Positions 11,523 through 21,105 of a stretch of DNA of 64,000 bases are shown one piece after another (within the stretch, counting starts at the first letter, position 1; each line of letters starts with the position of its first letter). The position numbers and the translations under genes are program-made. The notes below the pieces were generated by a model. That model did not search any database, was not told the origin of the DNA, and worked only from the letters and a program-made list of their open reading frames with translations. The DNA is from Caenimonas sp. SL110 (lineage in GTDB: Bacteria; Pseudomonadota; Gammaproteobacteria; Burkholderiales; Burkholderiaceae_C), in NCBI RefSeq assembly GCF_001044395.1, contig NZ_JANU01000037.1, positions 1-64,000 of the forward strand, written 5' to 3'.

Positions 11523-12248
11523 GTGGCCGGACACAGCAAATGGGCGAACATCCAGCACCGCAAGGGCCGCCAGGACGAAAAGCGCGGCAAGATCTGGACC
11601 CGCGTCATCCGTGAAATCATGGTGGCAGCGCGCCTGGGCGGCGGAGACCTCTCCATCAACCCGCGCCTGCGGCTTGCGGTTGAAAAGGCCAAGGCGGTGA
11701 ATCTGCCAGCCGACACCGTCAAGCGCAACATCGACAAGGCCACCGGCAACCTCGAAGGCGTTCACTACGATGAGATCCGCTACGAAGGCTACGGCATCGG
11801 CGGCGCGGCGATCATCGTCGACACCATGACTGACAACCACGTGCGCACTGTGGCGGAAGTGCGTCATGCATTCAGCAAATACGGCGGGAACATGGGCACG
11901 AACGGTTCGGTGTCGTTCCAGTTCAAGAATGTCGGGCAGCTGATTCTGGCGCCCGGCACCAGCGAAGACAAGGTGATGGAAGTCGCGCTGGAAGCCGGCG
12001 CTGAAGACGTCATCACGGGTGATGACGGCGCCATCGAAGTGATCACGCCGCCCAGCGAATTCGAAGCCGTCAGGAACGCGCTGGAAGCAGCCGGCTTCAA
12101 GCCCGAAATCGCCGAGGTGACGATGCGCCCCGAAAGCACGATTGAATTGACAGGCGATGACGCCACACGCATGCAGAAGTTGCTGGATGTGATCGAAGAC
12201 CTGGATGACGTTCAAGCGGTCTTCCACAACGCGGAAATCCAGCAATGA
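11523..12248 (+). CDS. yebC: YebC/PmpR-family protein
   Basis: 241 residues, starting at a GTG (11523) in the universal opening (M)[22 protein letters not shown] about ten bases upstream supports this start. YebC proteins were long called transcriptional regulators; recent work assigns many of them to ribosome function at stalling motifs. All the conserved blocks are present ([40 protein letters not shown]). The last codon overlaps the purD start by four bases (ATGA), so the two are translationally coupled. Confidence 0.95.
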   Translation: MAGHSKWANIQHRKGRQDEKRGKIWTRVIREIMVAARLGGGDLSINPRLRLAVEKAKAVNLPADTVKRNIDKATGNLEGVHYDEIRYEGYGIGGAAIIVDTMTDNHVRTVAEVRHAFSKYGGNMGTNGSVSFQFKNVGQLILAPGTSEDKVMEVALEAGAEDVITGDDGAIEVITPPSEFEAVRNALEAAGFKPEIAEVTMRPESTIELTGDDATRMQKLLDVIEDLDDVQAVFHNAEIQQ

Positions 12249-13525
12249 AAGTTCTCGTCATCGGCGGCGGCGGCCGCGAACATGCGTTGGCCTGGAAGCT
12301 TGCGCAATCTCCCAAGCTTCAAGCGGTCTACGTGGCTCCCGGCAACGGCGGAACCGTGCTCGATTCGCGCCTGGAAAACGTGGACATCACCGATATCGTA
12401 GAGCTGCGCAAATGGGCCGAGGACAACAAGATCCAGCTCACCGTCGTCGGCCCCGAAGGCCCGCTCGCAGCCGGAGTGGTCGATGAGTTCCGGGCTCACG
12501 GCCTGCGGATTTTCGGCCCGACGAAAGAGGCCGCGCAGCTTGAAAGCTCCAAGGCATTTTCCAAGGCGTTCATGAAGCGCCACGGTATCCCCACTGCCGA
12601 GTACGAAACCTTCTCCGATCCGGTTGCCGCCCACGCCTACATCGACCAGAAGGGCGCGCCTATCGTCGTGAAGGCCGATGGCCTGGCGGCGGGCAAGGGC
12701 GTTGTCGTTGCGATGACGGCAGCCGAGGCGCATGAAGCCGTTGACTTCATGCTGGTGGACAACAAGCTGGGTGTCACCCACAACGAAGGCGGCGCGCGGG
12801 TCGTCATCGAGGAATTCCTGCAGGGCGAAGAAGCCAGCTTCATCGTGATGTGTGACGGCAAGAACGTCGCGGCGCTGGCCACGTCGCAAGACCACAAGCG
12901 CCTGCTCGACAACGACGAGGGGCCGAACACCGGCGGCATGGGCGCCTATTCGCCGGCGCCCATCGTCACCCCGGATGTGCACGCACGCGCCATGCGCGAG
13001 ATCATTTTGCCGACCATCAAAGGCATGGAAAAGGACGGCATCCCGTTCACCGGCTTCTTGTATGCGGGCCTGATGATCGATGCGCAGGGGCGCCCCAAGA
13101 CGCTCGAATTCAACTGCCGCATGGGCGACCCCGAGACGCAGCCGATCATGATGCGGCTCAAGACCGACCTGTACGACGTGATGATGGCCGCAACGTCGGG
13201 CACGCTCGACCAGGTCGAGTTGCAATGGGATCGCCGCACGGCGCTGGGGGTGGTGATGGCAGCGGCCGGGTATCCGCTGGCCCCGCGCAAGGGCGACCTC
13301 ATCACCGGCCTGCCCAAGCCGACCGAGGAAGTGGTTGTGTTCCATGCGGGCACCGCTGCGCAGGGCAATGGCACCGTGACCGCCGGTGGGCGCGTGCTCT
13401 GCGTCACCGCGCTGGCCGATTCGGTCAAGGCCGCGCAACAGCTCGCCTACGACGCAGCCGACCGCATTTCGTTCGACGGTGCCCAGTACCGCCGCGACAT
13501 CGGCCACCGCGCCATCCGCAATTGA
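12245..13525 (+). CDS. purD: Phosphoribosylamine-glycine ligase (GAR synthetase)
   Basis: 426 residues, full length. It makes glycinamide ribonucleotide from phosphoribosylamine, glycine and ATP in purine synthesis. It opens with [19 protein letters not shown], followed by ATP-grasp features: [34 protein letters not shown] and [11 protein letters not shown]. It overlaps yebC by four bases and is followed ten bases later by hemF, forming a run of tightly spaced housekeeping genes. Confidence 0.97.
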   Translation: MKVLVIGGGGREHALAWKLAQSPKLQAVYVAPGNGGTVLDSRLENVDITDIVELRKWAEDNKIQLTVVGPEGPLAAGVVDEFRAHGLRIFGPTKEAAQLESSKAFSKAFMKRHGIPTAEYETFSDPVAAHAYIDQKGAPIVVKADGLAAGKGVVVAMTAAEAHEAVDFMLVDNKLGVTHNEGGARVVIEEFLQGEEASFIVMCDGKNVAALATSQDHKRLLDNDEGPNTGGMGAYSPAPIVTPDVHARAMREIILPTIKGMEKDGIPFTGFLYAGLMIDAQGRPKTLEFNCRMGDPETQPIMMRLKTDLYDVMMAATSGTLDQVELQWDRRTALGVVMAAAGYPLAPRKGDLITGLPKPTEEVVVFHAGTAAQGNGTVTAGGRVLCVTALADSVKAAQQLAYDAADRISFDGAQYRRDIGHRAIRN

Positions 13526-13535
13526 AGGCCGCGCT

Positions 13536-14447
13536 ATGACCGATGTCGACATGGTGCGCGAGTACCTGCTGGAATTGCAGGACCGGATCATCACGACCTT
13601 CGGCCAGATCGATGGCGGCAAGTTCGTCCGCGACAAGTGGAAGAAGGAAGTGGGCGAGCCGCTGCAGGGCGACGGCGTCACCCGCATCCTTGAAGGCGGT
13701 GAGGTTCTTGAACGCGCGGGCTGCGGCTTTTCGCATGTGGTCGGGCCGCGCCTGCCCACGTCTGCAACCCAGAACCGGCCGGAACTGGTCGGTGCGTCTT
13801 TTGAGGCCCTGGGTTGCTCGCTGGTCTTTCATCCGCGCAACCCCTACGCACCCACCGTGCACATGAATGTGCGGATGCTGGTGGCATCGCCCAGGGATGC
13901 CGAGCCCGTGTTCTGGTTCGGCGGCGGCATGGACCTGACGCCTTTTTACGGCTACGAAGAGGATGCGAAGTTCTTTCACCAGGTGTGCAAGGACGCGGTC
14001 GAGCCTTTCGGCGCTGACAAGTACCCGCGCTTCAAGCAATGGTGCGACGAGTATTTCTATTTGAAGCACCGGGATGAGCAGCGCGGCATTGGCGGGATCT
14101 TCTACGACGACTTCTCGGAGGGCGGCTTCAACAACTGTTTCGCCATGATGAGTTCAGTGGGCGATGCCTTCAGCCGGGCCTACGAGCCCATCCTCAATCG
14201 TCGCAAGGACACGCCCTATGGCGAGCGCGAGCGAGATTTCCAGCTGTACCGCCGCGGGCGCTATGTCGAATTCAACCTCGTCTGGGACCGTGGAACCCAC
14301 TTCGGTCTGCAGTCGGGCGGGCGCACCGAGTCGATCCTGATGTCGATGCCGCCCGAGGCGCGCTGGGCCTACCAGCGGCAAACTCGCCCGGGAACACCCG
14401 AAGACGATCTCTACAGCAAGTTCCTGGTCCGAAGGGACTGGGTTTGA
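13536..14447 (+). CDS. hemF: Oxygen-dependent coproporphyrinogen III oxidase
   Basis: 303 residues, close to E. coli HemF (299). It converts coproporphyrinogen III to protoporphyrinogen IX using O2. Conserved blocks: [50 protein letters not shown], and the C-terminal [20 protein letters not shown]. The ATG at 13536 is chosen because the family similarity begins there. Its TGA overlaps the nadD ATG, so nadD translation is probably coupled. Confidence 0.97.
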   Translation: MTDVDMVREYLLELQDRIITTFGQIDGGKFVRDKWKKEVGEPLQGDGVTRILEGGEVLERAGCGFSHVVGPRLPTSATQNRPELVGASFEALGCSLVFHPRNPYAPTVHMNVRMLVASPRDAEPVFWFGGGMDLTPFYGYEEDAKFFHQVCKDAVEPFGADKYPRFKQWCDEYFYLKHRDEQRGIGGIFYDDFSEGGFNNCFAMMSSVGDAFSRAYEPILNRRKDTPYGERERDFQLYRRGRYVEFNLVWDRGTHFGLQSGGRTESILMSMPPEARWAYQRQTRPGTPEDDLYSKFLVRRDWV

Positions 14448-15058
14448 TGCCCCAACGCCGCATCGGCATGTTCGGCGGCGCCTTCGATCCACCGCACATC
14501 GCACACGTCGCGCTGGCGCGCGCGGCGGTCGAGCAGCTGAAGCTGGACGAACTGCGTATCTTTCCGACCGGAAAGGCGTGGCACAAGTCGACCGACCTGA
14601 CACCCGCGCAGCACCGGCTCGCACTGGCCCAGATCGCTTTTGAACGGCTGCCCAACACCGTTGTCGATGACCGCGAATTGCTGCGGCCCGGTCCCACCTA
14701 CACTATCGACACGCTGCGCGAGCTGGCTGCCGAGCATCCGAAGGCCGAACTCTTCATTGTCATGGGACAGGACCAGGCCGTGCAGTTCCAGCGCTGGAAA
14801 GACTGGGAAGCGATTGCCCGGATGGCCGTGATCTGCGTTGCGGCGCGTGCACACGCTGAGTCCGTCGACTCATCCGACGCATCCGCGCTGGCAGGACTGC
14901 CCCAAAACGCACGCGTTTGCACGATCGAGCTGCCCCACATGCCCGAGAGCGCCACCGAAGTGCGCGCCATGGTGGCGCACGGAGAAGGGATCGCACATAT
15001 GGTCCCGCCGGGCGTTGCACGTTATATTGACACCCATAACCTCTATACCCCCGCCTGA
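14447..15058 (+). CDS. nadD: Nicotinate-nucleotide adenylyltransferase
   Basis: 203 residues. The nucleotidyltransferase motif GAFDPPHIAHV is at the N-terminus and the ATP-binding ESATEVRAMVAHG motif near the C-terminus, as expected for NadD, which makes deamido-NAD. The ATG at 14447 shares a base with the hemF stop. Its own stop overlaps the rsfS start. The nadD-rsfS-rlmH order is a common bacterial arrangement. Confidence 0.95.
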   Translation: MPQRRIGMFGGAFDPPHIAHVALARAAVEQLKLDELRIFPTGKAWHKSTDLTPAQHRLALAQIAFERLPNTVVDDRELLRPGPTYTIDTLRELAAEHPKAELFIVMGQDQAVQFQRWKDWEAIARMAVICVAARAHAESVDSSDASALAGLPQNARVCTIELPHMPESATEVRAMVAHGEGIAHMVPPGVARYIDTHNLYTPA

Positions 15059-15798
15059 TGACCCAAGAAGCCGCCGCCAAGAAAGACACCCAGAAACTCC
15101 AGCGAGCCATCGTCGATGCGCTCGAAGACGTCAAGGCGCAGGACATCGCAGTCTTCAACACCGAGCACTTGTCGCCGCTGTTCGAGCGCGTGATCGTGGC
15201 GTCGGGCACCTCGAATCGCCAGACCAAGGCCCTTGCTGCCAGCGTTCGCGACAAGGTGCGTGAAGCCGGTTTTCCCAAGCCGCGCATCGAGGGTGAGGAA
15301 AACGGCGAATGGATCATCGTGGACTGCGGCGCTGCCGTGGCGCACATCATGCAGCCCGCCATCCGCCAGTACTACCACCTCGAAGAGATCTGGGGCGAGA
15401 AGCCGGTGCGACTGAAGTTCGGCGCGCCCAAGCCGATCGCGCAGGCGAGCGAGCCCGAGCCCAAGGCGACTGCGAAGAAGACAACTGCCAGGGATTCGAA
15501 GAACCCGAAGGGCTCGAAGCAAACTGCTGGAAAGTCGAGCAGGGCAGCCGGCAAGAAGGCCGCCGAGCCCACGTATGCGCCGGAAAGGCCCGTGACTGGC
15601 AAACCAGCGCCCGCAAAGAACACGGCAACTGCGAAAAGTGTGAAAGCTACCAAGAGTGCGCCATCCAAGGCACCTGCAACACCGGTCAAGGCGCCTGCCA
15701 AAAAAACGCCAGCCCGATCTTCCGCGCCTGTTAAGTCCGCTGCGGCCAAGCCTGCAGCCCGCAAGCCGGCAGCCAAGAGCCCCGCCCGCAAAAAGTAA
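15058..15798 (+). CDS. rsfS: Ribosomal silencing factor RsfS with long histone H1-like C-terminal tail
   Basis: 246 residues, about twice the usual 105-120. Residues 1-~125 are a complete RsfS domain (IVDALEDVKAQDIAVF, ASGTSNRQTKALA, WIIVDCGAAVAHIM, YYHLEEIWG), which binds ribosomal protein L14 and blocks subunit joining during starvation. Residues ~126-246 are almost only Lys, Ala, Pro, Thr and Ser (for example KAPAKKTPARSSAPVKSAAA), resembling histone H1/AlgP tails. Such a tail would bind nucleic acid non-specifically (inference). The frame is uninterrupted and the next gene starts 24 bases after the stop, so the tail is not an obvious sequencing artefact. Confidence 0.93.
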   Translation: MTQEAAAKKDTQKLQRAIVDALEDVKAQDIAVFNTEHLSPLFERVIVASGTSNRQTKALAASVRDKVREAGFPKPRIEGEENGEWIIVDCGAAVAHIMQPAIRQYYHLEEIWGEKPVRLKFGAPKPIAQASEPEPKATAKKTTARDSKNPKGSKQTAGKSSRAAGKKAAEPTYAPERPVTGKPAPAKNTATAKSVKATKSAPSKAPATPVKAPAKKTPARSSAPVKSAAAKPAARKPAAKSPARKK

Positions 15799-15822
15799 AG
15801 CGCACCGAATGAAACAGGCGCG

Positions 15823-16290
15823 ATGAAGCTGCTGGTCGTCGCGGTGGGCCTGAAAGTGCCCGACTGGGCGCAAGTGGCATGGGATGACTACGCCAAGCGG
15901 TTTCCACCGGAGCTGAAGGTGGAGCTCAAGGCCGTGAAGACCGAGCCGCGCGCCTCCAAAACACTGGACAACATCTACGCCGCCGAGCGGCAACGCATTG
16001 CCGCGGCCATTCCGAAGGGCACGCATGTGGTCGCGCTCGATGAGAAGGGCACCTCCCTCACCACCCAGGCGCTCGCTTCCCGGTTGACTGCATGGCAGTT
16101 GCAGGGCGGGGATGTGGCGATGGTGATTGGGGGGCCCGATGGGCTCGACCCCGCATTCAAGCAGTCCGCACAAGAGCGGATTCGCCTGTCGGATCTCACG
16201 CTGCCGCACGCGATGGTGCGGGTGCTGCTGGTGGAGCAGCTCTATCGGGCCTGGTCGATCAATGCGAACCATCCGTACCACCGTGAATGA
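15823..16290 (+). CDS. rlmH: 23S rRNA (pseudouridine1915-N3) methyltransferase
   Basis: 155 residues, the standard RlmH length. This SPOUT-fold enzyme methylates pseudouridine 1915 in helix 69 of the assembled ribosome. The SAM-binding knot is visible as [10 protein letters not shown] and [26 protein letters not shown], with the family C-terminus NHPYHRE. It follows rsfS directly. Confidence 0.97.
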   Translation: MKLLVVAVGLKVPDWAQVAWDDYAKRFPPELKVELKAVKTEPRASKTLDNIYAAERQRIAAAIPKGTHVVALDEKGTSLTTQALASRLTAWQLQGGDVAMVIGGPDGLDPAFKQSAQERIRLSDLTLPHAMVRVLLVEQLYRAWSINANHPYHRE

Positions 16291-16310
16291 GGCCGTTGCC
16301 GCTTCGCGGT

Positions 16311-16380
16311 GGATACCGGGTCAAGCCCGGTATGACATCCAGAGAATGGCTGTCATTGCGGGCTTGACCCGCAATCCATG
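16311..16380. repeat. Dispersed palindromic repeat pair
   Basis: Unit 1 is GGATACCGGG, TCAAG, CCCGGTATGACA. Unit 2 is TGTCATTGCGGGC, TTGA, CCCGCAATCCATG. The two units are in inverted orientation, as at 4202 and 31734. The pair fills most of the rlmH-maf gap, and its final ATG (16378) creates a false upstream start in frame with maf. Confidence 0.88.
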
Positions 16381-16416
16381 ACGTCGAAGGCCATCGCCGA
16401 TCTGCAAGACAAACCC

Positions 16417-17016
16417 ATGACCTTCATCTACCTCGCCTCCCAAAGCCCACGCCGCCGCCAATTGCTGGAGCAGCTCGGCATCCCCTACGAACTGCTGCTG
16501 CCCGATGAGGGCGAGGACACCGAGTCGATCGAAGCAGCGATGCCTGGCGAAGCCCCTGCGCGCTACGTGCAGCGCGTCACCGGCCTGAAGCTCGACGCCG
16601 CCCTGCATCGCGTGGTGCGCCGCGGCCTGAAGCCTGCGCCTGTGCTGTGCTCGGACACCACGGTTGCGATGGGTCGCACCATCTACGGCAAACCCGAAAA
16701 TGCCGCCGACGCCGCCCGCATGCTGCGCGAACTCTCGGGCGCGACGCATCGCGTGCTGACAGCCGTCGCCGTGCACTCGGGTCGAAAGCGAGAGACCGCG
16801 CTCAGTGACTCGCGCGTGACCTTCAGCAAGCTCACGCCTGCACAGATCAAGTCGTACGTCGCCAGCGGCGAGCCGATGGGCAAAGCCGGCGCCTATGCGA
16901 TTCAGGGCAGGGCGGCTGCCTGGATTCCGCACATCAGCGGCAGCTACTCGGCCATCATGGGGCTGCCGGTCTACGAGACAGCCGGGCTGCTGGCGAAGCT
17001 GGGCTTGCGACCCTAG
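16417..17016 (+). CDS. maf: Maf-family nucleoside triphosphate pyrophosphatase
   Basis: 199 residues from the ATG at 16417 (MTFIYLASQSPRRRQLLEQL). Maf enzymes hydrolyse non-canonical or pyrimidine NTPs. The family signature SQSPRR at the N-terminus and the late GKAGAYAIQGRAAAWI and GSYSAIMGLP blocks are intact. An in-frame ATG at 16378 lies in the dispersed repeat and would add 13 unrelated residues, so it is not used here. In related genomes maf commonly sits next to rng; here an unrelated 2.4-kb gene separates them. Confidence 0.93.
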   Translation: MTFIYLASQSPRRRQLLEQLGIPYELLLPDEGEDTESIEAAMPGEAPARYVQRVTGLKLDAALHRVVRRGLKPAPVLCSDTTVAMGRTIYGKPENAADAARMLRELSGATHRVLTAVAVHSGRKRETALSDSRVTFSKLTPAQIKSYVASGEPMGKAGAYAIQGRAAAWIPHISGSYSAIMGLPVYETAGLLAKLGLRP

Positions 17017-17028
17017 TCCGCTCGCAGT

Positions 17029-17056
17029 GGAACTGGCTGGTTGCGCTGGTTACTCA
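17029..17056 (+). promoter_or_regulatory. hrp box-like promoter of the lipase effector gene
   Basis: GGAACT (17029-17034), 15 bases, TTACTCA (17050-17056). This fits the HrpL-type ECF promoter GGAACC-N15/16-CCACNNA at eleven of the specified positions apart from the two leading Cs of the -10 (TT here) and the final C of the -35. The same layout precedes the chaperone operon and the genes at 43798 and 45983. The start codon is 28 bases downstream. Confidence 0.75.
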
Positions 17057-17083
17057 ATCCCTATCTACCGATGGGGAAATGAC

Positions 17084-19465
17084 GTGAGTTTTCTAAACCG
17101 CATTCCAGGTGCTTTCCGGCGCGAGACTGCGCCCAAATATCAATCGCTTGACCAGCCCAGGGCCGGCAGCGCCAGCCAGCGCCCGAAGGCTGACAAGCGT
17201 ATTTCGCCAGATGCGGTCCAGGAAGAGCTCCAGGGCTTCCTCGAAGTCGATGATCAGGTCGACCAGTTGCGCCAGGCAGTCACTGGCGGCGTGAAGAAAA
17301 TGCTGGCGGCCCTGTACCAGGGTGATCGCGAAGCGATGATGGATGCGCAGCACGATCTGTACCTTGCGACCCAGGGTCTGTTTGACCTGGGCCTGTCGGT
17401 GGGTGAGGAGTATGTCGCGCTGGTCGAGGAGGTGCTGGGAGACCTGCCGGGCGAGGAAGTGGCCGCCATCGACGAAAGGCTGGCTGAGCTGGATTGGGAG
17501 GGCAGTGAAATGCGCGAACACTTCCAGCTTCTGGATCGGGCCCTGAAGGCGCAGCTCTACGCCCGCGCCATGCCCAACCAGGACGGGCGCAGCCGCGAAG
17601 TCGCCCAATGGAAACGCGACCACCGCGACATCAGCGTGCAGTTGAATTGGCTGGCCAGGCCGATTGTGGGTAGCGCAACGCTGCATCGCGCAGCGGCCAC
17701 CTTGACCTCGCTGATGCCAGAAGAGGTTTCATTGCTTCGCCCCGACGACCCCCAGCGGGCGCAACGCGAACACGGGTTCCAGCGGCATGTCAAATTGCTG
17801 CTGGCCGACTGGAGCCCGGAGTGGTTGGTCTGCCTGGACTACAACCTCAAAAGCCTCGCGCCGTCCGCTGATCCCGATGTGCAGTTGCGCGTCAGTGTGA
17901 TCGCGCGGCATTTGTGCGACGTGATGGAGCGGCGCCGTATCGAGGAACCTTCGCCGGAGCGCTTGATGCTCAGGCTGGCCGACGGCGCAATCGATCCTCA
18001 CGTGCTCGCTGGCTGGATGCACGACAGGCGCGTCGATCCTCCAGAGGTCGACGCCGCCATGAGGGGGTGGCCGACCCACATACTCTGGCAGATTGTGGCC
18101 AGGCGGGATCGAAACCCGTTCGTATTCACGCATCTGTCCGACATGGCTGAAGTCATTGTTCGCGAGCGAGCGTCGCAAGGTGTGGTGCCTGAATCCGGAC
18201 AAGGCGATACGACGCGGTTCTTTCGATTCTTCGACGAAGACGACAGCGTTGCGCCGCTTGCACAAGCCGCCGAAACGGCGCGCAAGGCCATCGACAGGTA
18301 CACCACCTGGGGTTCGCGCTTCAGCGTGGGATCGGTGCTGAATCAGGCCTTGCGTTACCTCACGCTCAGCGAGCCTGCCCGCAAGTTCGGCAACTGGGTT
18401 CAACGTGGGCACGATTCGGGCGTGCAGTACGCCGCCGGCGCAGTGATCAAGGGGCTGGCGAGCATTACGGGCGCGGCATCGGCGGTCGTCGCCAGTGTCG
18501 TGACAGTAGCCGAGACGATCGTTGCGAATGTGGTGGGCACCACACTTCGAATCGTCGGCAGCGCGGCATTGGGCCTGGCGGGCGTGAGTGCCAAGCTGGT
18601 CGGCCTGGCGAGTCCATCCGCGAGCCGTGCAGGCGACAGGATCGTGGGCACAGCCAAGGGCCTGGTCAAGGGAATCTCGCTGGTCAACAACACGGCGCGG
18701 CAGGAGACGATTCCGCCTCACATGATGACGCGTGCCAGAGACATGGCGCGGCTCGCACGAATCACCGGCAGCACCACCGCTGACGTGAGGGCGCAGAAGC
18801 TGCCTGAAGGCTTTACGCGGGCGAACCGCGGCGTCGTTCCCAGGGAAATCCTTTCGATCGAAGGCGGGGGCAATGGCAAGGCATCCAAGCTGCGTTTTGA
18901 CGAGGCGTCGGGCACGCTGAGCGGCGACCGGTGGTCCGGCCTGAAGGTGGGCGTCTATGTGGAGGAGGACGCGCAGGGCAACGGCATTGCGTATCACCTG
19001 TCATTTGTCGGCACCCAGGCGGGCCGCCCGGCAACCTTCAAGAGTGATGCGGCCCAGAGCTTTTTGGGCTTCGAGGACAGCGCCTTTCATGAGGCCGATG
19101 CGATCGTCAAGGCTTTCGTGGCGCGATACGGCGCTGACAGGATCAGGCTGCAGGGCCATTCGCTCGGCGGGGGTATTGCCCAGTGGGCGGGCATTCGAAA
19201 CAGCGGCGGCGACCACCCTGTGAAAGTCACCTGCTTCAACGCGGCAGGCCTGCACATCAACATGCGAAACCGGCTGGGGCATGCGCTGATTGCCAAATCG
19301 GACATCGAACACTTCAATACTGCAAAGGACTTTCTCAGCCAGAAGGCAGAAGGCGCTCGCTCGCCTTTCCTGGGCGCACAGGTGGGCAGGCGCTATGTCA
19401 TTCCAGAGAGCAGAGGTCACTCGCTCAGGCACCACGTCGAAGGGCTGGACCGCCTGGCTGCATAG
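17084..19465 (+). CDS. Candidate type III effector with C-terminal class-3 lipase-like domain
   Basis: 793 residues from a GTG (17084) behind GGGGA, starting MSFLNRIPGAFRRE. The C-terminal ~250 residues look like a lipase_3-type alpha/beta hydrolase: RLQGHSLGGGIAQWAG gives the nucleophile elbow with Ser693, an Asp-containing FLSQ/DIEHF region follows, and a His-rich ESRGHSLRHHVEG segment lies near the end. A central stretch (~residues 465-540) is Ala/Val/Gly-rich and hydrophobic and could contact membrane. There is no Sec signal peptide. The promoter resembles an hrp box. The gene splits the usual maf-rng neighbourhood, a sign of acquisition. Assignment as an injected lipase is inference; the fold call is from motif only. 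Confidence 0.6.
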   Translation: MSFLNRIPGAFRRETAPKYQSLDQPRAGSASQRPKADKRISPDAVQEELQGFLEVDDQVDQLRQAVTGGVKKMLAALYQGDREAMMDAQHDLYLATQGLFDLGLSVGEEYVALVEEVLGDLPGEEVAAIDERLAELDWEGSEMREHFQLLDRALKAQLYARAMPNQDGRSREVAQWKRDHRDISVQLNWLARPIVGSATLHRAAATLTSLMPEEVSLLRPDDPQRAQREHGFQRHVKLLLADWSPEWLVCLDYNLKSLAPSADPDVQLRVSVIARHLCDVMERRRIEEPSPERLMLRLADGAIDPHVLAGWMHDRRVDPPEVDAAMRGWPTHILWQIVARRDRNPFVFTHLSDMAEVIVRERASQGVVPESGQGDTTRFFRFFDEDDSVAPLAQAAETARKAIDRYTTWGSRFSVGSVLNQALRYLTLSEPARKFGNWVQRGHDSGVQYAAGAVIKGLASITGAASAVVASVVTVAETIVANVVGTTLRIVGSAALGLAGVSAKLVGLASPSASRAGDRIVGTAKGLVKGISLVNNTARQETIPPHMMTRARDMARLARITGSTTADVRAQKLPEGFTRANRGVVPREILSIEGGGNGKASKLRFDEASGTLSGDRWSGLKVGVYVEEDAQGNGIAYHLSFVGTQAGRPATFKSDAAQSFLGFEDSAFHEADAIVKAFVARYGADRIRLQGHSLGGGIAQWAGIRNSGGDHPVKVTCFNAAGLHINMRNRLGHALIAKSDIEHFNTAKDFLSQKAEGARSPFLGAQVGRRYVIPESRGHSLRHHVEGLDRLAA

Positions 19466-19493
19466 TCCATAGCGGCTGGTATCCTGCTGTTCA

Positions 19494-20969
19494 ATGCAGC
19501 AAGACATCCTGATCAATTGGTCTCCTCAAGAGACTCGCGTAGCGGTCGTCGAACACGGCGCAGTGCAGGAACTCCACGTTGAACGCACCCTGGAGCGGGG
19601 TCTCGTGGGCAATGTGTACCTCGGCAAGGTGGCGCGCGTGTTGCCCGGCATGCAGTCGGCCTTCATCGATATCGGCCTGGAGCGCGCGGCGTTCCTGCAT
19701 GTGGCGGACGTGTGGCATCGCCAGCCCGAGGGTGAGCCGCCGGCGTTCGTTCGCAACAGCCAGCCGCAAGTGCCGATCGAAAAGCAGGTGTTCGAGGGCC
19801 AGGCGATCATGGTCCAGGTCATGAAGGACCCGATCGGCACCAAGGGTGCAAGGCTTTCGACGCAGATCAGCATCGCGGGCCGCTTGCTGGTTTTCCTGCC
19901 GCAGGACGATCACCTGGGCGTCTCGCAGAAGATCCCATCGGTGCAGCGCGATGCCTTGCGTGCGCGCCTCCAGGCACTGGTGGGCGCCGATGGCGGCGGC
20001 TTCATCCTGCGCACCAACGGCGAGGACGCCACCGATGCCGAGCTTGCCGAAGACATCGCCTACCTGCGCAAGACCTGGAAGCGCATCCGCGATGCGTCCG
20101 TCCGCCTGCCGCCCACATCGCTGCTGCACCAGGACCTGAGCTTGCTGCAGCGCGTGCTGCGTGACCTGGTGAGCGAAAGCACGCAGACGATCCGCATCGA
20201 TTCCAACGAGCAGTTCGCGCACCTGCAGGCCTTCGGGCTGGAGTTCATGCCGGCAGCGGCGGGGCGTCTGCAGCTGTACAAGGGCGAGCGGCCGATCTTC
20301 GATCTGTACTCGATCGACGATGAAATCGCCAAGGCGCTGGGTCGGCGCGTGGACCTGAAATCGGGTGGGTATCTCATCGTGGACCAGACCGAGGCGCTCA
20401 CGACCGTTGATGTGAATACCGGTGGGTTCGTCGGTGCCCGCAATTTCGACGACACGATTTTCAAGACGAACCTGGAGGCGGCGCAGGCCATTGCGCGGCA
20501 ATTGCGGCTGCGCAACCTGGGCGGCATCATCATTGTCGATTTCATCGACATGGGGCGCGAGGACCATCGAGACCAGGTGCTGGCGGAGTTCCGCAAGCAG
20601 CTGTCACGCGACCGCGTGAAAACCATGTCGGGCGGGTTCTCGCAACTGGGCCTGGTCGAGATGACGCGAAAGCGCACGCGCGAGTCGCTGGCGCACATGC
20701 TGTGCGAGCCGTGCGATGCGTGCCAGGGCAAGGGCACCGTCAAGACGGCGCGCAGCGTGGCCTACGACATCCTGCGCGAGATTCTTCGCGAGGCGCGGCA
20801 GTTCGATCCGCGCGAATACCGCATCGTTGCCTCACCGCGTGTGATCGAGCTTTTCCTGGATGAAGAGAGCCAGCATCTGGCCGGGCTCTCGGACTTCATC
20901 GGCAAGCCGATTTCATTGCAGAGCGAAGGCGCGATGGGTCAGGAGCAGTACGACATCGTGCTGATGTGA
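19494..20969 (+). CDS. rng: Ribonuclease G
   Basis: 491 residues, the usual RNase G length (the long RNase E C-terminus is absent). The endoribonuclease matures the 5' end of 16S rRNA. An S1-like RNA-binding region lies near residues 40-120. The metal-binding catalytic segments are present (LTTVDVNTGGFVGARN and GGIIIVDFIDMGREDHRDQV), followed by the Cys-rich linker CEPCDACQGKGTVKT. The start at 19494 is 28 bases after the effector stop. Confidence 0.96.
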   Translation: MQQDILINWSPQETRVAVVEHGAVQELHVERTLERGLVGNVYLGKVARVLPGMQSAFIDIGLERAAFLHVADVWHRQPEGEPPAFVRNSQPQVPIEKQVFEGQAIMVQVMKDPIGTKGARLSTQISIAGRLLVFLPQDDHLGVSQKIPSVQRDALRARLQALVGADGGGFILRTNGEDATDAELAEDIAYLRKTWKRIRDASVRLPPTSLLHQDLSLLQRVLRDLVSESTQTIRIDSNEQFAHLQAFGLEFMPAAAGRLQLYKGERPIFDLYSIDDEIAKALGRRVDLKSGGYLIVDQTEALTTVDVNTGGFVGARNFDDTIFKTNLEAAQAIARQLRLRNLGGIIIVDFIDMGREDHRDQVLAEFRKQLSRDRVKTMSGGFSQLGLVEMTRKRTRESLAHMLCEPCDACQGKGTVKTARSVAYDILREILREARQFDPREYRIVASPRVIELFLDEESQHLAGLSDFIGKPISLQSEGAMGQEQYDIVLM

Positions 20970-20976
20970 CGGGCTG

Positions 20977-21105
20977 CATGGATGCCGGATCAAGTCCGGC
21001 ATGACAGCCAGGAGAGGCTGTCATTGCGGGCTTGACCCGCAATCCACCGCGCAGCGGCAACGGCCTTCGAATTCATGGATTGCAGATCAAGCCCGCAATG
21101 ACAGC
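20977..21105. repeat. Cluster of three dispersed palindromic repeat units
   Basis: Three hairpins: 20977-21009 (GGATGCCGG...CCGGCATGACAG), 21017-21046 (TGTCATTGCGGGC...CCCGCAATCCA) and 21073-21105 (GGATTGCAG...CCCGCAATGACAG). The third overlaps the end of the convergent LPS fusion gene and supplies its stop codon and last few codons. Confidence 0.88.
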
